Source of the DNA: an uncultured Acetobacteraceae bacterium
GTDB lineage: Bacteria; Pseudomonadota; Alphaproteobacteria; Acetobacterales; Acetobacteraceae
NCBI GenBank assembly: GCA_943912335.1
Contig: CALTUD010000030.1
Coordinates: 1-50,989 of the forward strand
DNA length: 50,989 bases
Reading direction: 5' to 3'
The translations under genes were made by a program, and so were the position numbers. This document shows positions 16,468 to 25,425 of this stretch, piece by piece (within the stretch, counting starts at the first letter, position 1; every line of letters begins with the position of its first letter). The notes beneath the pieces are model-generated. The model was not told the DNA's origin, made no database searches, and saw only the letters and a list, made by a program, of their open reading frames with translations.

Positions 16468-17037
16468 TCAGTGTGTGATGTGGGAACGGTTATACGCGAG
16501 CTGGGCAGCGTCGAGCTGGAACCCCACCTCGATCCTGTAGGAAGTGCCTGGCTGGGCGCGCGAGACAGGCAGGTCGAACTCGACCGGGTCCGTGCGGACC
16601 AGCACGCGGTCGGCATTGCCCGGGAACTGCGCCTGCGCGGTCAGGGTCTGCTTGCTGATCACCTGCCCGTCGCGCGTCACGGCGATGAAGTACGGCACCG
16701 GCAACGAGGAAGCGCCGGTGGCCGGGCCGCGCGTGATGCCGAGATCGAGCCGGATCTGGGTGTGGAGCCGGGTGTTGTTGGCGGCCGACGAGCAATGGCC
16801 GGAAACGCCCAGGATGGAGCCGTGCGAGATCAGTTTGGACAGGTCCGGCCTGTCCTCGGCCGTGCCGTAATCGCTGTAATCGGCCGCATCGCCCAGGATG
16901 CCGACCGGGGCGCAGGCGGGTGCGAAGGCGTTGGGGTCGTCGTTGGCGCAGGCGGCCAGGCCGCTCAGCAGCAGGGCGGCCGGCGCCAGGGCGCGGATCG
17001 CGGTTCGGACGGGGCTGGACACACGCGGCACGTTCAT
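16468..17037 (-). CDS. conserved lipoprotein of unknown function
   Basis: A 189-residue protein with a lipoprotein signal: ALAPAALLLSGLAACANDDP, where the lipobox LAAC places the acylated cysteine at about residue 29. The mature domain has PVPYFIAVTRDGQVISKQTL, FPGNADRVLVRTDPVEFDLP and GTSYRIEVGFQLDAAQLAYN, consistent with a beta-sandwich. The family is familiar as a hypothetical protein of Acetobacteraceae; no function is known. It starts 14 bases upstream of gcvH on the same strand and is divergent from ispH, so gcvH may be read through from its promoter. Confidence 0.75.
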   Translation of the reverse strand: MNVPRVSSPVRTAIRALAPAALLLSGLAACANDDPNAFAPACAPVGILGDAADYSDYGTAEDRPDLSKLISHGSILGVSGHCSSAANNTRLHTQIRLDLGITRGPATGASSLPVPYFIAVTRDGQVISKQTLTAQAQFPGNADRVLVRTDPVEFDLPVSRAQPGTSYRIEVGFQLDAAQLAYNRSHITH

Positions 17038-17166
17038 TCTCGACTCTCGACCGGCCGCGCCTGTATGGCAGGGCGGCAGTTGCAGGCGACGCGCCAGGAC
17101 ACCATGGACCTTTCATGGACCGGGCTGGCGCGCCATATAGGACGCCACGGAAGTTTGGGGAACAGG

Positions 17167-18171
17167 ATGCCGGATCAGATGCAGAGCGACACGCTCGTGT
17201 CCGGGATTGCCGGAGCGGGCTCGCTGCCCCGGTTGAAGCTGCTGCTGGCCGGTCCGCGCGGGTTCTGCGCCGGGGTGGACCGGGCGATCCGCGTGGTCGA
17301 GGAGGCGCTGAAGCGCTACGGCGCGCCGGTCTACGTGCGGCACGAGATCGTCCATAACCGTACGGTTGTGGAAGAGCTGGAGGCCAAGGGGGCGGTGTTC
17401 GTCGAGGAGCTGGACGAGGTTCCGGCCGACGGTCACGTGGTGTTTTCCGCCCATGGCGTGCCGAAATCGGTGCCGGCCGAGGCCGAACGGCGCAACCTGC
17501 TGTATCTGGACGCGACCTGCCCGCTGGTCTCGAAGGTGCATCGCGAGGCCGAGCGGCATTTCGCCGGCGGCGGCCCGGAGTCGCGCCATATCCTGATGAT
17601 CGGCCATGCCGGGCATCCCGAGGTGGTCGGCACCATGGGCCAGCTTCCGCCCGGCGCGGTGACGCTGATCAACGATTCCGAGGAGGCCCGCCGCGTGCAG
17701 CCGGCCGATCCGGCGCGTCTGGCGTTCATCACCCAGACCACCCTGTCGGTGGACGACACCGCCGAGATCGTCGACATCCTGCGCGAGCGCTTCCCGTTGA
17801 TCGAGGGCCCGAAGCGCGAGGACATCTGCTACGCCACCACCAATCGGCAGGAAGCGGTCAAGGCGATCGCGCCGGGCTGCGATCTGGTGATCGTGATCGG
17901 CTCGCCCAATTCGTCGAACTCGCAGCGCCTGCGCGAAGTGGCGGAGCGCTCCGGCGTGCCGCGCGCGATCCTGGTGCCGCGTCTGCGCGATCTGGACTGG
18001 TCGGTGCTGGAAGGGGTGTCCACCGTGGGCATCACCGCCGGGGCGTCGGCGCCGGAAGCGCTGGTGCAGGAGATGGTGACGGCGCTCGGCCAGCGTTACA
18101 TGCTGGACATCGAGGAGCGCACGGTGAAGCTGGAGGACGTGATCTTCAAGCTGCCGGCTCCACTCGGCTGA
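17167..18171 (+). CDS. ispH: 4-hydroxy-3-methylbut-2-enyl diphosphate reductase
   Basis: The ATG at 17167 gives 334 residues; longer upstream readings in this frame are shadows of the lipoprotein gene. IspH performs the last step of the MEP isoprenoid pathway, reducing HMBPP to IPP and DMAPP with a [4Fe-4S] cluster. The three cluster cysteines are visible in GPRGFCAGVDRAI, YLDATCPLVSKVH and EDICYATTNRQ. The substrate-binding motifs VRHEIVHN, HGVP, IGHAGHPEVVGT and GSPNSSNSQRL are intact. It is the first gene of an ispH-thrB-rnhA operon, with nine bases before thrB. Confidence 0.97.
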   Translation: MPDQMQSDTLVSGIAGAGSLPRLKLLLAGPRGFCAGVDRAIRVVEEALKRYGAPVYVRHEIVHNRTVVEELEAKGAVFVEELDEVPADGHVVFSAHGVPKSVPAEAERRNLLYLDATCPLVSKVHREAERHFAGGGPESRHILMIGHAGHPEVVGTMGQLPPGAVTLINDSEEARRVQPADPARLAFITQTTLSVDDTAEIVDILRERFPLIEGPKREDICYATTNRQEAVKAIAPGCDLVIVIGSPNSSNSQRLREVAERSGVPRAILVPRLRDLDWSVLEGVSTVGITAGASAPEALVQEMVTALGQRYMLDIEERTVKLEDVIFKLPAPLG

Positions 18172-18180
18172 CCTCCCTCC

Positions 18181-19152
18181 ATGGCTGTCTACACCGACGT
18201 CGGCGACGAGGCGCTCGCCGCGTTCCTGGGCGACTATGCGCTGGGTGAGCTGGTGGCCTTCCGCGGCATCGCGGAAGGCGTCGAAAACTCGAACTTCTCG
18301 CTCCGCACCTCGTCCGGCGATTTCATTCTCACCCTCTACGAGAAGCGGGTCGATCCGGCCGAGCTGCCCTGGTTCCTGGGCCTGATGCGTCATCTGGCGG
18401 CGCGCGGCGTGACGTGCCCGCAGCCGATCGCGGGGCGGGACGGTGAGGCCCTGCGCGAGCTGGCCGGGCGTCCGGCTGCGATCACCTCGTTCCTGCCCGG
18501 TGTGTGGCCCAGGCGCGTGCGTCCGGAGCATTGCCGCCCGCTCGGCGAGGCGCTGGCGCGTCTGCATGTCGCGGGCGCCGATTACGAGGCGGAGCGGCCG
18601 AACGGACTCGGGCCGCAGAGCTGGCGTCCGTTGCTGGAGAAGAGCCGGGCGACCGGGGATCGTGTGCAGCCGGGATTGGTCGCCGAGCTGGATGCGGCTT
18701 TGGACCGGATTCTGCCGCACTGGCCGGAGGATCTGCCGCGCGGGCAGATCCATGCCGATCTGTTTCCGGACAACGTGTTCTTTCTGCGCTCGTCAGGCGG
18801 GCGCGATCTGAGCGGGCTGATCGATTTCTATTTCGCCTGCACCGATCTGCTGGCCTACGATCTCGCCGTCTGCCTGAACGCCTGGTGCTTCGAGCCTGAT
18901 CTGGCCTTCAACGTCACCAAGGCGCGGCTGATGCTGGGCGGCTACGAGACCGTCCGCAAGCTCGGCCGCGATGAGCGCGACGCCCTGCCGGTGCTGTGCC
19001 AAGGGGCGGCGATCCGCTTCCTGCTGACGCGTCTGTTCGACTGGGTGAACACGCCGGACGGGGCCATGGTGACGCGCAAGGACCCGCTGGAATATCTCCG
19101 CCGCCTGCGTTTCTTTCTGGCGGCGGAAGGGCCTGGAGCGCTCGGGTTGTGA
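18181..19152 (+). CDS. thrB: homoserine kinase
   Basis: A 323-residue kinase of the aminoglycoside-phosphotransferase-like (ThrB type II) family, which phosphorylates L-homoserine in threonine synthesis. It opens MAVYTDVGDEALAAFLGDY and has the nucleotide-binding EGVENSNFSLRTSSGDFILT. The catalytic loop is GQIHADLFPDNVFF, with Asp and Asn, and the metal-binding segment is LSGLIDFYFACTD. It lies in the conserved alphaproteobacterial order ispH-thrB-rnhA and overlaps rnhA by four bases (GTGA), so translation is coupled. Confidence 0.95.
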   Translation: MAVYTDVGDEALAAFLGDYALGELVAFRGIAEGVENSNFSLRTSSGDFILTLYEKRVDPAELPWFLGLMRHLAARGVTCPQPIAGRDGEALRELAGRPAAITSFLPGVWPRRVRPEHCRPLGEALARLHVAGADYEAERPNGLGPQSWRPLLEKSRATGDRVQPGLVAELDAALDRILPHWPEDLPRGQIHADLFPDNVFFLRSSGGRDLSGLIDFYFACTDLLAYDLAVCLNAWCFEPDLAFNVTKARLMLGGYETVRKLGRDERDALPVLCQGAAIRFLLTRLFDWVNTPDGAMVTRKDPLEYLRRLRFFLAAEGPGALGL

Positions 19153-19676
19153 GCGACGCGACGCCCGCGCCGGGCGGTCCGGAGGTCGAGATCTGGACGG
19201 ACGGCGGCTGCAAGCCGAACCCCGGTCCGGGCGGCTGGGGCGTGCTGCTGCGTTTTCGCGGCCATGAGCGCGAACTCTCCGGCGGCGAGGCGGCGACCAC
19301 CAACAACCGGATGGAGCTGACGGCGGCGGCGGAAGCGCTGGAGGCACTGACCCGGCCCTGCCGCATCGTGCTGCATACGGACAGCGAATACGTGCGCAAC
19401 GGCGTGACGCGCTGGAGCACGGGTTGGGTGCGCCGCAATTGGCGCAACGCGTCCGGCGATCCGGTGGCGAACATGGATCTGTGGCGCCGCGTGCTGGACG
19501 CGGCCAAGCGGCACGAGGTGGAGTGGCGCTGGGTGCGCGGCCATTCCGGCGATCCGCAGAACGAGCGTGTGGACCGTCTGGCGACGGAAGCGCGGCTGGC
19601 GCTGGAAAGCGGAGCTGTCGGTGAAGGCATAAAGTTACACCCGAAGGGGCGGAGCCCCTTGGCGACCGAAGACTAG
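19149..19676 (+). CDS. rnhA: ribonuclease HI
   Basis: Starts at a GTG overlapping the thrB stop and encodes 175 residues. RNase HI cuts RNA in RNA-DNA hybrids. The catalytic acidic residues are in EIWTDGGCKPNPGPGGWGVL (Asp), NNRMELTAAAEAL (Glu), LHTDSEYVRNG (Asp) and RGHSGDPQNERVDRLA (His and Asp). The enzyme core is complete by about residue 150. The last 20 residues (GIKLHPKGRSPLATED) are encoded by a hairpin-containing segment that looks like an intergenic repeat, so the natural C-terminus may have been extended. This gene marks the end of the conserved chromosomal block. Confidence 0.95.
   Translation: MSDATPAPGGPEVEIWTDGGCKPNPGPGGWGVLLRFRGHERELSGGEAATTNNRMELTAAAEALEALTRPCRIVLHTDSEYVRNGVTRWSTGWVRRNWRNASGDPVANMDLWRRVLDAAKRHEVEWRWVRGHSGDPQNERVDRLATEARLALESGAVGEGIKLHPKGRSPLATED
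19644..19660. terminator. compact hairpin inside the 3' end of rnhA
   Basis: Perfect seven-base arms AAGGGGC and GCCCCTT with a GGA loop, 16 bases before the rnhA stop codon. Such AAGGGGCGGAGCCCCTT units look like intergenic hairpins; it may end transcription of the ispH operon at the island boundary. No T run is present. Confidence 0.35.
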
Positions 19677-19868
19677 ATTTCTCTGCCTTGGCCTATTTGT
19701 GAGCGCTTTCGGCCTACAGAAATGAAAAGGTGAGGGCGGCGTGTCGCGCGAGTCAGAAATGTTTTCAGTACAGGCGGTGTAATACTTCGCGCGGTGGTTT
19801 TGGGGCAATTTGCCCCGGTGTCTTGCATCCGGGCCTCCCATGATCGGTGCTCCAAGAGGAGACGGACG

Positions 19869-20114
19869 ATGCATGACCTGGAAGATTTCAATGCCGAAGC
19901 GGACCGCCGCAGGACCGAGGAGGGTGTCCGGCAGATCGAGTGGTTCGTTGAACAGGGAGATCTCGCCCAGGCAGAGCTCGCCTTCGAGCTGACCGCGACT
20001 GGCGTGGCGGAGAGCGCCGACGAGGATCAGCTTGCCCGGCTGCGGAAGGTGGCAGAAACGATCGGAATCAGCGCGGACGGCCTTCCTCCTGGAACGGTGG
20101 CTCCACGTTTCTGA
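19869..20114 (+). CDS. 81-residue acidic protein of unknown function
   Basis: Begins MHDLEDFNAEADRRRTEEGV with AGGAG eight bases before the ATG. The product is helical and acidic, with QIEWFVEQGDLAQAELAFEL resembling a small helical repeat, and ends GLPPGTVAPRF. No family is recognised. It is the first gene after rnhA and lies 81 bases ahead of the AbiEi-like gene on the same strand, so it may belong with that regulator. It could be an antitoxin-sized partner, but nothing in the sequence proves this. Confidence 0.6.
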   Translation: MHDLEDFNAEADRRRTEEGVRQIEWFVEQGDLAQAELAFELTATGVAESADEDQLARLRKVAETIGISADGLPPGTVAPRF

Positions 20115-20190
20115 TTTTCGGGGCTCCCATCGACGTTCCGCGTCGCTAATGTGAGGCTCACGCCACCCCCGCGTGGAACGAAACGTGGAA
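20102..20190. promoter_or_regulatory. repeats upstream of the AbiEi-like gene
   Basis: A ten-base inverted repeat (TCCACGTTTC at 20102-20111, GAAACGTGGA at 20180-20189) spans the gap before the AbiEi-like start. Within it, CGTGGAA is repeated directly 12 bases apart (20172-20178, 20184-20190). AbiEi antitoxins are known to bind inverted repeats in their own promoter, so this is a candidate autoregulatory site. Confidence 0.35.
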
Positions 20191-20195
20191 AACCC

Positions 20196-20810
20196 ATGAC
20201 CCAGAGGGAGGCGCTGCTGCGCCTGCTTGCGGATGGCTCGGTCCGACGTGCTGTGGATCTCCGCGCCGCCGGGATCCGTCCGCAGGCGATCGCGGGCGCC
20301 TTGGAGAAGGGGCTCATCCGAAGAGCGGCGGTGGGCTCGTATTTCCTTCCCGGCGCGGTCGAGGATCCCGTGATGCTCGAACTCGCGGCGACCTGCCAGC
20401 GCATGCCTCGGGCGTTGGTATGCCTCATGTCCGCCGCCCACCTCTGCAGGCTGGTCGAAGATGCGCCGAAGCGTGCCTGGCTCGCCCTTCCGGTCGGGGC
20501 GCATGGAGGGACGCCAGGGCGCGCTGGGCCACGAGTCCATCGATGGAGCTTCGACGGCGCCTTCGGAGTCGATGTCGTCGACAAGGAAATATGCGGTGTC
20601 CGGGTCCGGCATACCGGTCCGAAGCGGACGATCGTTGACCTGATCCGATACGGTGTCCGGTGGGGCGAGCCGAACGCAGGAATCCTTGCGGCACGGAAGT
20701 TTGCGGCGGCAGGTGGTGATATGCGCGATGTCCTAGCGGTAGCGGAGGCCTTAAATGCCCCTCGGACGAACATGGCGATCCTGGAGAAGCTGACCCTTGC
20801 GCTGGCGTAG
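20196..20810 (+). CDS. AbiEi-family antitoxin-like regulator (orphan)
   Basis: The ATG at 20196 (MTQREALLRLLADGSVRRAV) gives 204 residues. The N-terminal winged helix (RRAVDLRAAGIRPQAIAGAL, ...RRAAVGSYFLP) and the C-terminal domain (ICGVRVRHTGPKRTIVDLIR, then GDMRDVLAVAEAL and the end EKLTLALA) match the AbiEi antitoxin/transcriptional regulator family of type IV toxin-antitoxin systems. Normally the AbiEii nucleotidyltransferase toxin follows immediately. Here none does; the next gene is a large nuclease-STAND protein. A distant AbiEii-like gene lies at 42,548. It may have been recruited to control the adjacent defence gene. Confidence 0.8.
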   Translation: MTQREALLRLLADGSVRRAVDLRAAGIRPQAIAGALEKGLIRRAAVGSYFLPGAVEDPVMLELAATCQRMPRALVCLMSAAHLCRLVEDAPKRAWLALPVGAHGGTPGRAGPRVHRWSFDGAFGVDVVDKEICGVRVRHTGPKRTIVDLIRYGVRWGEPNAGILAARKFAAAGGDMRDVLAVAEALNAPRTNMAILEKLTLALA

Positions 20811-21003
20811 CCGCGGAACGGACCTTGTTGTCGACCGCACTCACGTCTCTTACGGCTCAGGGTCAAATTCCTTTCGCAGCGTTGAACGACAACGTTTCTC
20901 TGTTCCTCCGGGCACTCCCCTCCTGACGGTTGCTCTTCTACGATGCTGCCGATCGGCTTGATTCGTGGGGAATGGGGTGCCCTGACGTGACATCTCGAAA
21001 GCA

Positions 21004-24000
21004 GTGAGCTTCGCGGATTTCCAGCACCCGGCCCCGATCTCCTGGGAGGCATTCGAGGATCTCTGTCTGTCGCTCTACCGTGAGGTCTGGGGCGACGAGT
21101 CCGCCCAGAAGAACGGTCGACGCGGCAATGCCCAGAGTGGCGTCGACGTCTGGGGACGCCTTTCTGACAACCGATGGGCGGCGGTCCAGTGTAAGGGCAA
21201 AGATGCTCTCTATGGCAGAGAGGTGACAGCGGACGAGCTGCGCACGGAAGCCGCGAAGGCACGGAAGTTCAATCCGCCTCTCCATTCCTGGACACTTGCT
21301 ACCAGCGGACCGAAGAGTGCCGCGATACAGGAGGCGGCTCGGCTCCTGTCGGAGGAACATCGGTCGCTGGGGCTGTTCGAGGTGCATGTCCAAGGATGGG
21401 AGGACCTTCGGGAGCTCATAGCGGAACATCCGGGGGTGATTGAACGACATTTCCCTGGATTTGCACCAATCCAATTGAAGATGGCGCGTGAGGTCGAGGA
21501 GATACGTGATCTGCTTGATCCTTTACGGATCGGCAGCCCCGTACATCCTGCGGATATGCTCCAGCATGGCCAGGGACCAACCCGGAAGTATCAGGGTCTG
21601 GATCCTACAGCGGCATCTAGGCTGGGGAGAACACTTGGAGCTGCGTCAAGGCACCTGCTGAACTGGCCGACTACCACCGATGATGTTTGGTTCGCCCGCC
21701 CCGAGCTGAACACGCTCTACGCCCATATCGCGATGGAGAACCCGGAGCCACTCGTGCTCCTCGGGCCGCCCGGTTCCGGGAAGTCCGCCCTACTTGCACG
21801 GCTGGGCAGAGATCTCTCCAGCCGCGGTGTCGTTCTGTTGGCCCTGAAGGCCGATGCGCTCGGACGACATGTCACGTCCACGGAAGAACTTGACGAACAC
21901 CTCCAGGTGCCCGCGCCGCTCCATGTCTGCCTCCGGCGTCTGGCGGCCGATCAGCCAGTCGTCCTGCTGATCGACCAGTTAGACGCACTGGCCGATCTCA
22001 TGGATCAGGATGGCGGCCGGTTGCATGTCCTCCTCCGACTTGTGGCCCAGTTGCGGGATTGTCCGGGGCTGGCAGTAGTACTGTCCTGCCGCGATTTCGA
22101 GTTCCGGCACGATGCCCGCCTGACGACACTTGATGCAAAGGAGCTCAGACTTCAACCAGTCGAATGGGTTGAGGTCGAAGCTGTCCTACGCACCCGTGGG
22201 CTGTCACCGGAGGGCTGGCATCCCGGATTTAAGGAGGTGCTACGCGTTCCGCAGCATCTAGGCATCTTCCTCCGCTATCTGGCCGATACGGACACCCGGG
22301 AAGCTTTCACGAACTATCACGAGATGCTGGACGAGGTTTTCCACAACCGTGTCCTGGCGGGTCCGGCGGGTGATCGGAACGCGGCTGCGTTGTTCGCGGT
22401 GGCACGCGCCATGGGTGACAACGAGGATCTCTGGGTTCCGGTCGCGCGGTTCGACGCACACTCGGCCGCCATCGAGCGCATGGTGGCTGCAGATTTTCTG
22501 CAACGGGAAGGTCTGCGGATCGGCTTCCGGCACCAGACCCTCTTCGATTTCGTCCGCGCCCGGGCTTTCGTTGCGGCGGGAGAGAGCGTGGCTGACTATG
22601 CCCTGGCGCGCCAGGGAACGATCTTCGCACGCCCGACGATCTGGAGTGCGCTGACCTATCTGCGCGCGGCCGACCGGCCAGCATACGAACGTGAGATGAA
22701 GCGGCTGTGGGATGCACCGGATCTGCGTCCGCATCTCCAGAATCTCCTATGCGACCTGATGGGGCAGCAGCGCGATCCAAGCGATGCAGATTGCCGCCGC
22801 CTCCTCCCCCTGCTGGCACATGCCTCGAGCAGGGTGCGCGCGCTCCAGGCGGTATCGGGGAGCACGGGGTGGTTCAGCCGGGTCAAGACAAGAATGCCCG
22901 CTCTGATGGCCGACGCTGGTCGGGCTGGATGGGCGGTGGCGAATCTGCTGCGCAGGATGGTGAACGAGGAGACCGAGACGGTGCTCGACCTCCTGCGAGA
23001 CAACTGGCTCGTTGACGACTACCGACACTTGGTAACGCACGTGCTGGAGGAACTGCGGACCTGGACGCCCATGGCGCTGGATATTGCTATGGCTTGCACC
23101 CCGTCGATGGATGGATTCTCAGTGATCCGGTTGGCAAGACAGATGCGGCTACCCGAGGTGGATGTTGCCCGTTTGATCCTGGCAAAGCTGGAGACGTCGA
23201 CCGGGGCTTCGACGTCCGGCCGCACGCCACTACACAATTTCTTCGATAACCCATCTGCTTTTCATGGCTTGCCGGAGATCATGCTACGAACGCCGGGCGT
23301 TTATGTAGAAGTATTATGGCCGTGGGTAGCTCGGGCTGCCGAAGACCTGTCTTCGTACTCATACCGTTCTGGAATGTACCGGCCGGACGGCGCAGGAATG
23401 CTCGAACGGTTCGGAGAATACGATGCCGGATCGGAGAGTCGGTTCGGCATTGCTTTCTCGCGAGCGATAGCAGCCTGGGCATCTGCGGAACCGCAGGCTT
23501 TCCTGGCATTCTCAGGTAGGGTGGACGGGACCGACCTCTGCGGACTCCACTGCTTGCTTGCCGAAGGCTACGTCGCGATCGCACCGAGTCACCCTCGATC
23601 TGTGTTCGACTATATTTTGGCGGATACTCGGCGCTTCCATCTTGGTAATTTGCGTGACCATGACCAGGTCACGCGCCGACTGATCGCCGCCGCTGCGAGC
23701 TATCTTGATCTGCCAAGTGTCCGGCAGCTTGCTGCCGCCATCAGAGGACTGCCAGTCGAGCGGGATCTCGACGGGTGGGACCCCATTCGGCGTCGGTTGT
23801 TTCACCAGAACGACCGACAGACTAGACTAAGACTGCTGCTTGCTATTCCTGAAGCGGCCCGATCAGACGACCTCAAGCGATATATCGACGAGGAGATGCG
23901 GGCTGTCGGGCCGCCCCCTCTGTGGCAGAGCATAAGTATGGTGCCCGTCCCGGATGCTGGAATGTCCGGAGCCGCCATGCTGAAGGCAAGGGACGAAGAT

Positions 24001-25425
24001 GTTCTGCGGTTCCTGAGCAAACATCTGAGCAGCCGTGGACCTGATAGTCCATTCATTCACGGGGGCATCGATGCATCGCGGGCGTTCGGACTGTTTTCCA
24101 AGGACGCTCCCCGTCGGGCAGTATGTCTGCTTGGTCAGTTACCCATATCGGTGCTCGAGCAACCTGCTGCCGAAGTTCTGAGGGTCCTCTCTGAGGGCGA
24201 TTTCTTGGCTCCGGAGGAGATAGTGTCGTTGGTGATTTCCTTGCACCAGCGCGGCTGCGCTTCGGTTTCGTTCAGGCACGCTGCTGCCTATGCCTTGTCG
24301 AAGTCTGCACGTCCGCTGCAGGGGCTGGACGACACAACATGCGCCATGTTGCGCAAGTGGCTGACAGACTACGAAGTATCCCCTGCATCGCCAGGAACTC
24401 GCAGCGGTCGGGAGTCTGAGCATGTCGAACCCATTCTCTGGAATGCCTCTGGCATGCGTCTTCTGCCCGGAGGCAACTATCCGATCCTCCTGGCCCTGGA
24501 AGTTGGTCTGCTGTTCAGGGAGCCACCCTCGGCGGACAGGTGGCTACACGACCTCGCACATCATGCCGGGCGTCCGGAGGACCCTGCAGTCTGGGAAGCC
24601 TTGGCGGATGACCTTCGCTTCCTCGTTCATGCCGACCACACGCGCGCCGCAGAGTTTCTCGACTCTTTGCTTGCTGGCTCTCCCGCCCTGGCGGCAAGCG
24701 CGGCAGGAGTTCGTCTACTGGCATGGACCCATCTATGGCTGCCTCGACAGCTCGTTCAAAGGACGGTGCTGGGCTGGATGGAGGGGCCCTGGGACCGTGG
24801 GATGCAGGCCGCGGGCGAGTTGATCACCCTGCGACACTTGGTGATCCCGGACGACGAGTGGGCTGCTGCCGTGCTGAATGAAGTACTGGACAGCGTGAAG
24901 GCTAACGACCTGAAAGCGTTCCAGCTCGGCGTCGCCTACACCGCAGAGGCGCTGTGGGATGATCCGCGTTTTCGGGAGCGGGCAACTTCGATAATGGAGC
25001 GGCTTTCGCTTTCTTCGGGCGCAGAAACCGCGAAAGCGGTTAGCCGCGTGTTCCGACGTGCCCAGGGCAAGGTCGCGGACCCCGCCACCGAGCGCCTCCT
25101 CCGGCTGGCGGCTTCCTGGCCAGCGTTGCTTGCCGCCGACAGCCACTTCTTGCCTGAGCTTCTCCTGGAGGCACTTAGGGACGACATTGACCCTCAATTT
25201 GTCGGGCGTATCGCCCTGGGCATCGTCAGGCATTCGGAAGGCCAGATCGGTGATGTCAGGACGGCCTGGGCCGCGTCAGCAGACAAGTTCTTTGAGTTGG
25301 CTGTAGCGCTGCAGAGGACATCTGCAGCGGAGGAGGGCATCGAGTTGTTCGAGGCCCTTTTCGATGTCGCCGCTTACGGTATCGAAAATGCAATGCGTAA
25401 TTTTGACCGAAACAGGTTCGGGTGA
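21004..25425 (+). CDS. Mrr-like nuclease fused to STAND NTPase with long C-terminal sensor (Avs-like antiphage protein)
   Basis: A 1473-residue protein from GTG at 21004; an in-frame stop at 20983 rules out an upstream start. Residues 11-66 form a PD-(D/E)xK restriction-type nuclease of the Mrr group: Glu16 in the first helix, GVD with Asp48, and the QxK pair Gln62/Lys64 in AAVQCKGK. Residues about 228-365 hold the STAND/NACHT-type ATPase: LYAHIAMENPEPLVLLGPPG, Walker A GPPGSGKS (254-261), Walker B VVLLIDQLDAL (Asp324), and LSCRDFEF. The remaining thousand residues are helical and repeat-like, as in sensor regions. This plan is that of Avs (AVAST) proteins, which recognise phage proteins and then cleave DNA. 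It lies in a defence island. Confidence 0.8.
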   Translation: MSFADFQHPAPISWEAFEDLCLSLYREVWGDESAQKNGRRGNAQSGVDVWGRLSDNRWAAVQCKGKDALYGREVTADELRTEAAKARKFNPPLHSWTLATSGPKSAAIQEAARLLSEEHRSLGLFEVHVQGWEDLRELIAEHPGVIERHFPGFAPIQLKMAREVEEIRDLLDPLRIGSPVHPADMLQHGQGPTRKYQGLDPTAASRLGRTLGAASRHLLNWPTTTDDVWFARPELNTLYAHIAMENPEPLVLLGPPGSGKSALLARLGRDLSSRGVVLLALKADALGRHVTSTEELDEHLQVPAPLHVCLRRLAADQPVVLLIDQLDALADLMDQDGGRLHVLLRLVAQLRDCPGLAVVLSCRDFEFRHDARLTTLDAKELRLQPVEWVEVEAVLRTRGLSPEGWHPGFKEVLRVPQHLGIFLRYLADTDTREAFTNYHEMLDEVFHNRVLAGPAGDRNAAALFAVARAMGDNEDLWVPVARFDAHSAAIERMVAADFLQREGLRIGFRHQTLFDFVRARAFVAAGESVADYALARQGTIFARPTIWSALTYLRAADRPAYEREMKRLWDAPDLRPHLQNLLCDLMGQQRDPSDADCRRLLPLLAHASSRVRALQAVSGSTGWFSRVKTRMPALMADAGRAGWAVANLLRRMVNEETETVLDLLRDNWLVDDYRHLVTHVLEELRTWTPMALDIAMACTPSMDGFSVIRLARQMRLPEVDVARLILAKLETSTGASTSGRTPLHNFFDNPSAFHGLPEIMLRTPGVYVEVLWPWVARAAEDLSSYSYRSGMYRPDGAGMLERFGEYDAGSESRFGIAFSRAIAAWASAEPQAFLAFSGRVDGTDLCGLHCLLAEGYVAIAPSHPRSVFDYILADTRRFHLGNLRDHDQVTRRLIAAAASYLDLPSVRQLAAAIRGLPVERDLDGWDPIRRRLFHQNDRQTRLRLLLAIPEAARSDDLKRYIDEEMRAVGPPPLWQSISMVPVPDAGMSGAAMLKARDEDVLRFLSKHLSSRGPDSPFIHGGIDASRAFGLFSKDAPRRAVCLLGQLPISVLEQPAAEVLRVLSEGDFLAPEEIVSLVISLHQRGCASVSFRHAAAYALSKSARPLQGLDDTTCAMLRKWLTDYEVSPASPGTRSGRESEHVEPILWNASGMRLLPGGNYPILLALEVGLLFREPPSADRWLHDLAHHAGRPEDPAVWEALADDLRFLVHADHTRAAEFLDSLLAGSPALAASAAGVRLLAWTHLWLPRQLVQRTVLGWMEGPWDRGMQAAGELITLRHLVIPDDEWAAAVLNEVLDSVKANDLKAFQLGVAYTAEALWDDPRFRERATSIMERLSLSSGAETAKAVSRVFRRAQGKVADPATERLLRLAASWPALLAADSHFLPELLLEALRDDIDPQFVGRIALGIVRHSEGQIGDVRTAWAASADKFFELAVALQRTSAAEEGIELFEALFDVAAYGIENAMRNFDRNRFG

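Noticed and set aside
17113..18753. Minus-strand frame of 546 codons opposite ispH and thrB
   Set aside because: Composition is Arg/His/Gln-rich and both opposite genes are unmistakable.
19677..19868. tRNA gene as island attachment site after rnhA
   Set aside because: No cloverleaf or conserved TTCGA-type tRNA arms can be found in this stretch.
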